From Paracoccus sp041927875 (GTDB lineage: Bacteria; Pseudomonadota; Alphaproteobacteria; Rhodobacterales; Rhodobacteraceae), in NCBI RefSeq assembly GCF_041927875.1, contig NZ_JBHFHN010000007.1: 64,000 nucleotides of DNA. One strand, 5' to 3'. Shown here piece by piece: positions 8,796-16,363 of this stretch (position 1 is the stretch's first letter; each line of letters begins with the position of its first letter). The notes beneath the pieces are model-generated. The model was not told where the DNA came from, did not search any database, and saw only the letters and a program-made list of their open reading frames with translations. Both the position numbers and the translations under genes were made by a program.

Positions 8796-8871
8796 TGGTG
8801 CCGGTTGCAGGGATCGAACCCGCGACCTTCGGTTTACAAAACCGCTGCTCTACCAGCTGAGCTAAACCGGC
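8796..8871 (-). tRNA. tRNA-Thr (anticodon UGU)
   Basis: On the minus strand the 76-base cloverleaf has acceptor GCCGGTT pairing with AACCGGC, D arm GCTCAGCTGGTAGAGC, anticodon stem GCGGT/ACCGA around loop TTTGTAA, and T arm GCGGG-TTCGATC-CCTGC. The CCA end is encoded. The anticodon TGT reads threonine ACA. Confidence 0.97.
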
Positions 8872-8910
8872 CTGCCCCAGCCCATAGCGCGGCACCGGGC
8901 GCGGGTCAAT

Positions 8911-9075
8911 GCGCCCTGACGGGTCGCGGTCAGACGATTGCGCCCTGACGGGTCGCGGGCAGACGATTGCGCCCTGACGGGTCGTGGGCAGACGATTGCG
9001 CCCTGACGGGTCGCGGGCAGACGATTGCGCCCTGACGGGTCGTGGGCAGACGATTGCGCCCTAACGGGTGGCGGC
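8911..9075. repeat. 29-bp tandem repeat, five copies plus a partial sixth
   Basis: Copies start at 8911, 8940, 8969, 8998 and 9027; the sixth, from 9056, is partial and diverged. Each reads GCGCCCTGACGGGTCGCGGG then CAGACGATT, with only C/T or G/T changes at two positions. The sixth copy contains the stop codon of the permease gene (9061-9063) and its last coding bases, so the array seems to have grown out of the gene's 3' end. Near identity of copies suggests recent expansion. Confidence 0.93.
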
Positions 9076-10764
9076 GCGCGTCGATCGCGCCAGCAGCGCC
9101 ACGGCGACCAGCCCGACCGCCATCACCAGCAGCGCGGCGGGCGCGGCCTCGGCCAGTTGCTCGATACTGGCCTTTTCATGCACCCGCGTCGCCAGGGTTT
9201 CATAGTTGAAGGGTCGCAACAGCAGCGTCGCCGGCAGTTCCTTGGAACAATCGACAAAGACCAACAGCAGCGCCGCCCCGACCGATCCGCGCATCATCGG
9301 CAGGTAGACGCTGCGCAAGGTGCCGCCCGCGTCGCGCCCCAGCGACCGCGCCGCCATCGGCAGCGATGGCGAGACCCGGCCAAAGGCCGCATCCACCGCG
9401 CCCTGGCCGATGGCGAAGAACCGCACGACATAGGCGAGCACCACCGCCGCCGCCGATCCGGTCATGAGAAGCCCCGGATCGCGCCCCGTCAGCCATTCGA
9501 TAGCATCGGCCAGCCGGTGATCCAGCGCCGCCAGCGGGATCAGGATGCCGACCGCCAGCACCGCCCCCGGCGCGGCATAGCCCAGCGTCGTCACCGGCAG
9601 CAATCGGCGCGGCAGCACCCGCCCCGACAGCCGCACGCCGTATACCATGAACAGCGCCAGCCCCACGGTCAGCACCGCGCCCAGCCCGCCGGTGAACAGC
9701 GTATGCCACAGCGCCCGCGACAGGCCGGGGCCGAACCAGGCGTCAGGCTTGGTCAGGCCGTAAGACAGCATGATCGCGACCGGCAGCACGAAGCCCAGCA
9801 GCAGCGGCAGCACACAGGCCGCCGTCGCCAGCCAGCCCGCCACGCCCGGCAGATCCTGGCGCAGGATCGGGCGCGGCTGGCGGGCACTTTGGAAATAGCG
9901 CGCGCGGCGGCGGCCGCTGCGTTCCAGCCCGATCAGCAGGAACACGATCGCCAGGATCATCACCGCGATCTGCGCAGCACCGCCCGCATTGCCGCCCTCA
10001 AGCCAGGTGGTGAAGATGCCGGTGGTCAGCGTCTGCACGCCGAAATAATCGACCACGCCGTAATCGGCGACCGCCTCCATCATCGCAATCGCCGCACCCG
10101 TGGCAATCGCCGGCCGCGCCAGTGGCAAGCCGACCCGCCAGAACAGCGCGAATGGCCCGGCCCCCAGGGCGCGCGCGACCTCATAACTGGAACCCGATTG
10201 TTCGTGAAACGCCGCGCGGGCCAGCAGATAGACATAGGGATACAGCGCCGCCCCCAGCACCAGCACCGCCGCCCAGCGGGACCGGATCGCCGGAAAGCTG
10301 TAGTCACCCGCCGATTGCCAGCCCATCAGATCGCGCAGCATGACCTGCACCGGGCCGGAATAGTCAAGAAAATCAACCAGCGCATAGGCCCCGACATAGG
10401 CCGGGATCGCCAGAGGCAGCAGCAGCAGCCATTCCAGCCACCGCACCCCCGGAAAGCGATACATCGACACCAGCCAGGCCGCCCCCGCCCCGATCGCCGC
10501 AGCCAGCAGGCCCACGCCCGCCGTCAGCACGACGGTGTTAGCCAGATAGCGCGGCAGCGTCGTGGCCATCAGATGCGGCCAGATGTTTTCGCTGGGAAAG
10601 AACGCCATCCACAGCACCGCCGCAATCGGTGCCGCCACCAGCGCCGCGATCAGCACCGCCCCCAGCGACCACAGCGGCCCGGCACCGCCGCGCATCGCCG
10701 GCTCGGTATCGGATACGGTCAGGCGGCTGGCCGCAGCGGGGCGGGTTCGGGGCAGATCGGTCAT
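9061..10764 (-). CDS. iron(III)-type ABC transporter permease (FbpB-like)
   Basis: A 567-residue inner-membrane protein with two fused permease modules of about six helices each, the layout of FbpB/HitB/ThiP permeases. It would pass a substrate, most likely ferric iron, from a periplasmic binding protein into the cell. Each half has an EAA-type loop, for example GPFALFWRVGLPLARPAIATG and GGTLRSVYLPMMRGSVGAAL. The ATG at 10764 gives a soluble N-tail before helix 1; an upstream frame extension lacks support. No binding protein or ATPase gene is next to it, so its partners are elsewhere. Its stop lies inside the 29-bp repeat. Confidence 0.88.
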   Translation of the reverse strand: MTDLPRTRPAAASRLTVSDTEPAMRGGAGPLWSLGAVLIAALVAAPIAAVLWMAFFPSENIWPHLMATTLPRYLANTVVLTAGVGLLAAAIGAGAAWLVSMYRFPGVRWLEWLLLLPLAIPAYVGAYALVDFLDYSGPVQVMLRDLMGWQSAGDYSFPAIRSRWAAVLVLGAALYPYVYLLARAAFHEQSGSSYEVARALGAGPFALFWRVGLPLARPAIATGAAIAMMEAVADYGVVDYFGVQTLTTGIFTTWLEGGNAGGAAQIAVMILAIVFLLIGLERSGRRRARYFQSARQPRPILRQDLPGVAGWLATAACVLPLLLGFVLPVAIMLSYGLTKPDAWFGPGLSRALWHTLFTGGLGAVLTVGLALFMVYGVRLSGRVLPRRLLPVTTLGYAAPGAVLAVGILIPLAALDHRLADAIEWLTGRDPGLLMTGSAAAVVLAYVVRFFAIGQGAVDAAFGRVSPSLPMAARSLGRDAGGTLRSVYLPMMRGSVGAALLLVFVDCSKELPATLLLRPFNYETLATRVHEKASIEQLAEAAPAALLVMAVGLVAVALLARSTRAATR

Positions 10765-10841
10765 GCCGTCGCGCCTAGCGCAAAGCGGTTTCCCTGTCCA
10801 GAAAAGCCCGTATGATGCGGCGCAAAGCAAGCGAAGGCATC

Positions 10842-11717
10842 ATGAAGATCGTCTATCACCTGGGCGCCCATGGCACCGAAGAAGAACTGATCCTGCGCGT
10901 CCTGTTGCGCAACCGCCCGACGCTGGCGCAGCATGGGGTGGTGGTGCCCGCCCCCTCGCGCTATCGCCCGATCCTGCATGAGGCGATCCGCACCCTGCGC
11001 GGCACCCGCGCCAGCCCCGCCATGCAAGAGGCGATGATGGATGCGATCCTGGAGGAGGACGCCCCGCAGCGCATCATCCTGAGCCATGAAAACTTCCTCT
11101 CCACGGCGGTGCGATCCATCGGGCCGGGCGGGCTTTACCCCTTTGCCGGGCAAAAGCCGATGCATATGGCGCATCTGTTCCCCGATATCGACTGCGAGTT
11201 TCACCTAGCCCTGCGCCACCCCGCCGCGCTGTTGATGTCGATGCTGCAACGCCTGCCCGGCGCCAGCTACGAGCAGATGATGGAGGGGGTCGAGCCGCTT
11301 CAGCTGCGCTGGGCGCCGATGCTGCGCCAGTTCGTGTCCGCCGCCGCCGGGCGTCCGGTGGTGCTGTGGTGCCACGAGGATGCGCCGCTGATCTGGCCCG
11401 AAATCATCCGCCGCATGGCCGGCATCGGCCCCGATGTGCCGATCATGGGCAATGCGGCGCTGCTGGGACGCCTGCTGACGCGCGAGGGGATGGATTGGCT
11501 GAACGCCCGCGTCGCCGAGACGCCCCCCGCCACCATCGGCGAGCGGCGCGATCTGGTGTCGCAGGCGCTGATGCGCTTTGCCAACCCCGCCGAGACCGAA
11601 CAGCAGATCACCTTCCCCGGCTGGACCACCGAACTGGTGGAGGATCTGGATGATCTATACGACGATGACGTGGCCGAGGTCGCGGCCCTGCCCGGGGTCG
11701 AGTTCATCGCCCCTTGA
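10842..11717 (+). CDS. hypothetical protein, diverged sulfotransferase-like
   Basis: A 291-residue protein I do not recognise with certainty. The N-terminus KIVYHLGAHGTEEELIL aligns by eye with the start of bacterial sulfotransferase-fold proteins (HIGxHKTGTTSLQ), but the lysine and the TGTT loop that bind the sulfate donor are gone. IILSHENFL and EFHLALRHPAALLMSML match the later family blocks with SxE and the Arg-Asp/His-Pro segment. I infer a sulfotransferase-fold protein that has lost normal donor binding, or a different substrate. Divergent from the permease with a 77-bp gap. The C-terminus is very acidic (EDLDDLYDDDVAEVA). Confidence 0.55.
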   Translation: MKIVYHLGAHGTEEELILRVLLRNRPTLAQHGVVVPAPSRYRPILHEAIRTLRGTRASPAMQEAMMDAILEEDAPQRIILSHENFLSTAVRSIGPGGLYPFAGQKPMHMAHLFPDIDCEFHLALRHPAALLMSMLQRLPGASYEQMMEGVEPLQLRWAPMLRQFVSAAAGRPVVLWCHEDAPLIWPEIIRRMAGIGPDVPIMGNAALLGRLLTREGMDWLNARVAETPPATIGERRDLVSQALMRFANPAETEQQITFPGWTTELVEDLDDLYDDDVAEVAALPGVEFIAP

Positions 11718-12186
11718 CGAAAAGCTGGTCCCGCGCGGCTTTGCAGCCCGGGCGGCTTGCGGCTTGCGGCTTGCGGCTTGCGGCTTGCGGCTTGCGGCTT
11801 GCGGCTTGCGGGATCATCGGCGCGGTTGATCGGCCAGTCAAGTTGCGCAACGCGATGGCGCGTTCTCCGATGGCACGTCTTCCCAGGCATCGGTGTCGGC
11901 AGGGGCCAGTCCTGCAAGATCGCGCGCGTGATTGATTGACCAGTCAATCAAATTGCGCGCCGATCCCACCCAGCCGGCAGCCATGCCAGCCGACCATCAG
12001 GCGGCGCAGCCCGGGGACGCGGCCTGTCGGGAAAAGCTCGGGGGCTTGCCGAAGGGCCTGCTCTACGGTTTGTCCACGTGTGACTGCGCTACAACGGCGG
12101 CGCGCAGGCACCACGTGTCGATGACGCGGCCGCCCAGGGCCGTCATTCTGCGGCGAAGCGCAGGCGCATCGTCGCCAAGAAGCTGT
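11718..12186. other. gene-free gap between convergent genes with repeats and palindromes
   Basis: No supported gene lies here. It holds the 7-bp tandem repeat, then two related palindromic sites: TTGATCGGCCAGTCAA at 11825-11840 and the 20-bp TTGATTGACCAGTCAATCAA at 11932-11951 (nine of ten base pairs symmetric). Each is followed by AGTTGCGC or ATTGCGCG, so about 30 bp has been duplicated. The remainder is unremarkable. As both neighbours end here, these cannot be ordinary promoters of flanking genes. Confidence 0.6.
11753..11811. repeat. perfect 7-bp tandem repeat (CGGCTTG x8.4)
   Basis: Eight exact copies of CGGCTTG plus CGG, starting 36 bp after the stop of the sulfotransferase-like gene. 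A perfect short tandem repeat of this size is prone to slippage and should vary between strains. It is not in a coding frame, so phase variation of a protein is unlikely. Confidence 0.95.
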
Positions 12187-12438
12187 TTACCCCATGCCCA
12201 GGGCAGCCTTGTACATTTCCAGGATCGCCTCTTCTTCGGCGATGTCGTTCTTGTCGCGCTTGCGCAGCGCGATCACCTTGCGCATCACCTTGGTGTCATA
12301 GCCGCGCGCCTTGGCCTCGGCCATCACCTCTTTCTGGCGTTCGGCGATATCTTTCTTTTCGGCGTCAAGCTGTTCAAATTGTTCGATGAACTGGCGTAGT
12401 TCGTCGGCGGCAACGGCGTAGGTGGCATCAGAGGACAT
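12187..12438 (-). CDS. gapR: nucleoid-associated protein GapR (DUF2312)
   Basis: An 83-residue DUF2312 protein. Diagnostic blocks are ELRQFIEQFEQLDAEKKDIAE, VMAEAKARGYDTKVMRKVI and ALRKRDKNDIAEEEAILEMY. GapR of Caulobacter forms tetramers that clamp overtwisted DNA ahead of replication and transcription and stimulates topoisomerases. The ATG at 12438 gives the standard length; the frame extends upstream without support. With CtrA and SciP it makes three cell-cycle or nucleoid regulators in 11 kb. It converges with the unknown gene at 10842 and is divergent from the small membrane protein. Confidence 0.94.
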   Translation of the reverse strand: MSSDATYAVAADELRQFIEQFEQLDAEKKDIAERQKEVMAEAKARGYDTKVMRKVIALRKRDKNDIAEEEAILEMYKAALGMG

Positions 12439-12596
12439 GGCGCGGCTTTCGGTTGGCTTCGGGGGTGTTCCGGCGGTTCTCCGGGGGTTCTGACTAGCCG
12501 CTGACGCGCGGCGGGGCAAGATGGCGGGCTTGCGGTCCGGGACTTGCGGGAAGGGTCCGGCGCGGCTAGGGGATCGGCAGCGAACGGAGGATGGCG

Positions 12597-12821
12597 ATGA
12601 TCTGGACGGTGTTGATCTGGGGCGGCGCGGCGGTGTCGGTGCTTGGGCTGGTGGGGATCCTGTGGTCGGTGGTGACGGTCACCCGCGCGCGCCGCGCGGG
12701 GCTGGACGACACCGCGCTCCGCGCCCAGATGGGCCGTAGCCTGGTCATCAACCTGGGCTCGCTGATGGTCTCGGTGATCGGTCTGATGATGGTGGTGATC
12801 GGGATTTTCCTTGGGCCATAA
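12597..12821 (+). CDS. small two-helix membrane protein, unknown
   Basis: A 74-residue protein with two hydrophobic helices (about 2-25 and 48-72) and a basic loop TRARRAGLDDTALRAQMGRS between them. I chose the ATG at 12597: the strong AACGGAGG ends directly at an ATG at 12591, which is too close, and lies six bases from 12597. Not recognised, but codon pattern, ribosome site and clear helices support a real gene. It is divergent from gapR and followed by 1.7 kb without genes. Confidence 0.75.
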   Translation: MIWTVLIWGGAAVSVLGLVGILWSVVTVTRARRAGLDDTALRAQMGRSLVINLGSLMVSVIGLMMVVIGIFLGP

Positions 12822-13430
12822 GGCACGGGCGCCCAGCCGGGCCGCGGCACCCCTTTAAGATCAAGCGCATCATGCGCGCGCAGCGTGGCAGACAAAGCGC
12901 GACGCCTTTGGCGAACAAAAAGACTTAGGCGCAACACATCCACAGCGGCATGCCCCCCCCCCGCTTCGCGTCCGGTGCGACATGGGGCGCGCCGATGCCG
13001 CACCACCGTGGAGAGGGACCGAGCTGAAAGGGCCGGCAAACGCAACCGGCCGCACGCCACCGCATCACAGCGCGACAAACCGCAGCACAACACACCGCAA
13101 CCCGGCAGAACGCGCCGCGACGCAGCGCGCAGCCGTGCAACGCATCGACGCGACGCAGCGAAGCGTCAGGTCATCAAATACTGCCACAGGTGGCCAAACC
13201 CGCCCCCGCTGCTTCACCGGATTGCGCAAGCGGTGGCATAAGTCGCGGTCTACATGTCGGCGGTCGGAACCCTGAGGCCGGATCCCGGAGGGCGGATCGC
13301 AGAGGACAGGCGCCAAATGTCGTGCGTCACGATCCAGACGTCGCAGGCCAAGGCCACAGTCCACCGTAGAAGGCCAGACTTCGGGTTCCATAGGTCGCAC
13401 GCCGGCCATCACAGGCCACCCATCGCCTCC
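12822..13430. other. gene-free low-complexity region before the second array
   Basis: No credible gene. It contains a run of ten C near 12952-12961 and a patch at about 13065-13170 of short imperfect CGCAAC/CGACGCAGCG repeats. From about 13300 there are GTCGCAGGCC and GGCCAGAC words like those of the following array, so this may be its most decayed part. Open frames crossing it have no ribosome sites or family features. Confidence 0.6.
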
Positions 13431-14500
13431 CAGACATCAGACGCCAGCGTTAATAGCCCAGACCGCTTCGGCCAGACCTTATATGGCTACGATCACAGAC
13501 CAGACTTAAGGCGCTATAGACGGCGGGGCGCGCATAACGGGCCGTCCGTCAAAGGTCAGCAGTCACGCGCCAGCGGCCCCTAGACATCGCAGGCCAGACC
13601 TCGCATGTCGCCATCACCGGCGACACGCAAATGCCATAGGTCGCGGGCTAGATATTGCGGGCCATCATCGCGAGCCAACGTTAACAATCGAGACATCAAA
13701 AGCCAGACCGCACAGGCCCTCTGTCATCGACCAGACGAGTGGGCCACAAATAGCGGGCGCGCATCAGAGGCCATCCTTGGTCGGCCAACAATCACGCGCC
13801 AGCGGCACCCAAGACATCACACGCCAGACCTCGCACGCGCGCCGGCACAGGTTACACGCAAATGCGGTCGGCCGCAGGCCGGTCATTACGTGCCAGAATT
13901 CATGCGCCAGCGTCAGCACTCAAGACATAAAAAAGCTCGCCCTCGCATGTCGCCATCACCAATGACACGCAAATGCCATAGGCTGCGGGCCGGACATTGC
14001 GGGCCAGAAATCATGCGCCAGCGCTGATAGCCCGGATACCGCAAGCCAAGTCGCACATGCCCGCGATCACAGACCAGACGCGAGGGTGCATAGATAGCTA
14101 GGCGCGCATCAGAGGCGACCCGCCGAAAGTCAGCAATCGCGCGCCAGCGCCACCCCCAGACATCGCGGGCCAGACCTCCCACGTCCGCCATCTCAGACGA
14201 CACGCAAATGCCATAGGCTGCGGGCCGGACACTGCGGGCCCGAAATCACGCAGCAGCTTTAACAGTCCAAAAAGCGCGAGCCAGACCTCACCGGCCCGCT
14301 GTCACGGACCAGACGACGGGGCCACCAAGAGCGGGGCGCGCATCACGGCCATCCGCCGAGGGTCAGCAATCACGCGCCAGCGGCACCCCCTCCGGAGATC
14401 TCAAGCCAGACCTCGCAGGCCCGCCGTCACAGACCACAGGTCAGCGTCCATAGGTCGAGGGCCGACCCTTCGTTGCATGTCAGACGCCGCAGGTCAGACG
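13430..14500. repeat. tandem array of alternating ~108-bp and ~125-bp units
   Basis: The word GCCAGCG (or close variant) recurs at 13443, 13569, 13674, 13798, 13906, 14017, 14143, about 14251 and 14376, spacings 126, 105, 124, 108, 111, 126, 108 and 125. Two unit types exist: one continues GGCACCCC, the other TTAATAGCCC or similar. Their order is long, short, long, short, short, long, short, long, then a last partial unit. Shared parts are GACATCGCGGGCCAGACCTC, CACGCAAATGCCATAGG and GGGCCAGAAATCA. No frame is conserved between units, so it is read as non-coding. AGACATCACACGC occurs both here (13822) and in the first array (about 289). Confidence 0.85.
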
Positions 14501-14573
14501 TCACCGCCCCCACATCGCAACCCTGCTGTCAGACCCCTCTGCCAAGGACCAGACACCCTCGGCCCGGCGCTTC

Positions 14574-14891
14574 CTACACGGCGCAGTTGCGGCAAAAGGG
14601 GGTTGCCGGGATGACGTCCAGACGCTCTTCCGAGATCTGGTTTCCACATTGCACGCAATAGCCATATTCGCCTTCGTCGATACGGGCCAGCGCGGCGTCG
14701 ATCATGCGCAATTCCTCGGTCGCGGATTGGCCAAGGTCGTTCAGCACCTCATCCTGTTCGCGCTCGGTTGCCATTTCCTCCCAGTCCTTCGATTCATGCG
14801 AGTCGAGTTCCTGATCGATCTCGGCCATCCGGCCCTTGAGGAAGGTCTGGCGCGCGGTCAGTTCCGTCTTGCGTTCGGTCACGGATTTCAT
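14574..14891 (-). CDS. dksA: DksA/TraR-type RNA polymerase-binding protein
   Basis: A 105-residue member of the DksA family. A coiled-coil region (about 1-65) is followed by the C4 zinc finger YCVQCG...PFCRNC. DksA enters the polymerase secondary channel and works with ppGpp to reset rRNA and amino-acid promoters. The length is shorter than E. coli DksA (151) and matches the short alphaproteobacterial form; the coiled-coil tip has the acidic residues DSHESKDWEEMATERE. AAGGAGG lies just before the ATG at 14891. A TTGACA word at 15052-15057 on this strand could be part of its promoter but the -10 is poor. The second array follows its stop. Confidence 0.92.
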   Translation of the reverse strand: MKSVTERKTELTARQTFLKGRMAEIDQELDSHESKDWEEMATEREQDEVLNDLGQSATEELRMIDAALARIDEGEYGYCVQCGNQISEERLDVIPATPFCRNCAV

Positions 14892-15097
14892 CGGTTCCTC
14901 CTTGGGCCGCTCAGGCATGATATGCGCCACAACCGCGATCCCCCGAACAGGGTTCCGGGTCGGGTCTTTGCGCCATCTCGGCCGGGCCATGGCTGGGGAC
15001 GCATCGGTTGGGGCGGCTGCCCGATCCTCTTTTCCCGGGCGCGGGTGGCACTGTCAATGACAGTGGTGGCGCGCCAGCGGAGTTAACGCAAACGCGG

Positions 15098-16291
15098 TCA
15101 TCCAAATGCCATTTTCAGCGGCACGAGGGCCATCTCCTCCTCCGGGGTGCTGTCGTCAAATCCCGCCATTGGCAGCGGGGGCAGCTCGCCCAGCGGCGGC
15201 AAATCCCCGAGGGTTGGCAATTCCCCCAAGGCGGGCAGCGCGGCCAGGGACGGCAAGTCGTCCAAAGCGGGCAATTCACCCAAGGGCTGCGTCGTCAACC
15301 CGGCCGGGGGCACGGCAAGGATCCCTTCGCCGCCGGGGGCCGTCGCGACCTCTGATGACATGGCCGCCCCTGGCCCGTTCAGCCGCAGCGCGCGTTGGCC
15401 GCGGTGCTGGCCAAGGCGGGCGGTCGCGATCACCTGACCCGCCACCTCAAGCCGCAGATCCTGCGCAGCGCCATCGGGCAGCGGCAGGAGTGCGCCCGGC
15501 TGCAAGTCCATCGCCTGTGTCAGCGGCAGCGCGATGCGGGCCAGCACGCCGGTGATCGCCACCTCGGCCTGCATCACGCGGCCCTGAAGGTCGTCCTGCC
15601 ACTGCGCAGCGGCGCGGGCGGCGGCGGCTTGGGCGGCCAGCGTCGCGGGATGCAGCACGGTGCCGCGCGCAGGTTCGGCCCGCGTCAGCCGCGCCTGGGC
15701 AGGCAAGGCCAGCAGCAGCCGACCCTGTCGCTGGCCGTCGCCGCCCATCGTCAGATCGGCCGACAGCCCGCGCAGTGCGCCGTCCTCAAGCATCAGGCCC
15801 AGCGGGCGCGGATCATCAAGGAATGAGGCGAAGCGATAGCCCGCCGCCCATTCCTGACCGGCGATCCCGGTCAGCAAATCCTCGAACCCCGCCATCACGA
15901 CATCCAGAAATGGCGCGGCCAGCGCGGCATCGGTGCGGGTCGGGCGGCGCGGCGTGACCGGGCGATGCGACAGCCGACCCATGGTCTGCACCTCGATCAG
16001 GCTGGCCACGGTGATCGGGCACAGCGCGGCGATCCCCAAAGCCTCGCCCGGGCCTTCCAGCACGGCGATCAGCGCCTGATCCATGATCGCCTCGGGCAGG
16101 TCGGCCAGCGACAAGGCGCGCGGCGTGACACCATGGGCGCGCAGCGGCAGCGACAGGTCGGTGTCGGCAGCGCGTGACAGCGCCAGCGCCAAGGCGCGCG
16201 CCGGTGTCATCGCCAGGGGCTGCGGACGCTCCGCCCGTCCGCGCGCGGCCTTGCGCGCCAATGCGGATGCCACCCCACCGATCTGATCCAT
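15098..16291 (-). CDS. FliM/FliN-like (SpoA domain) protein with repetitive tail
   Basis: A 397-residue protein. The middle part (about 70-215) follows the FliM CheC-like pattern: ALCPITVASLIEVQTMGRLS, RRPTRTDAALAAPFLD and RQGRLLLALPA. A SpoA-type C-domain (about 240-315) has VLARIALPLTQAMDLQPGALLPLP and QVIATARLGQHRGQRALRL. The end (about 335-385) is an imperfect six-residue repeat of the form LGELPxL, encoded by about 18-bp DNA repeats. I do not see the short CheY-binding peptide typical of FliM. No flagellar gene is near. It lies 72 bp after the transporter-kinase gene on the same strand, so it may be co-transcribed with it. Confidence 0.8.
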   Translation of the reverse strand: MDQIGGVASALARKAARGRAERPQPLAMTPARALALALSRAADTDLSLPLRAHGVTPRALSLADLPEAIMDQALIAVLEGPGEALGIAALCPITVASLIEVQTMGRLSHRPVTPRRPTRTDAALAAPFLDVVMAGFEDLLTGIAGQEWAAGYRFASFLDDPRPLGLMLEDGALRGLSADLTMGGDGQRQGRLLLALPAQARLTRAEPARGTVLHPATLAAQAAAARAAAQWQDDLQGRVMQAEVAITGVLARIALPLTQAMDLQPGALLPLPDGAAQDLRLEVAGQVIATARLGQHRGQRALRLNGPGAAMSSEVATAPGGEGILAVPPAGLTTQPLGELPALDDLPSLAALPALGELPTLGDLPPLGELPPLPMAGFDDSTPEEEMALVPLKMAFG

Positions 16292-16363
16292 GCGCTTGCC
16301 CGCCTGTGCCGCGACTCATCCCCGCCATCTAGGCAGATCGGGGTTGAGAAAAGGTTGACGCGA

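Noticed and set aside
8911..9075. CRISPR array with 29-bp repeats
   Set aside because: Copies are directly joined with no spacers.
9025..10815. A 596-codon Arg/Gln/His-rich frame on the plus strand
   Set aside because: Antisense of the permease gene, low-complexity product, no ribosome site.
13605..14027. Protein gene of 140 codons inside the second array
   Set aside because: Frame drifts between units; internal similarity is at DNA level only.
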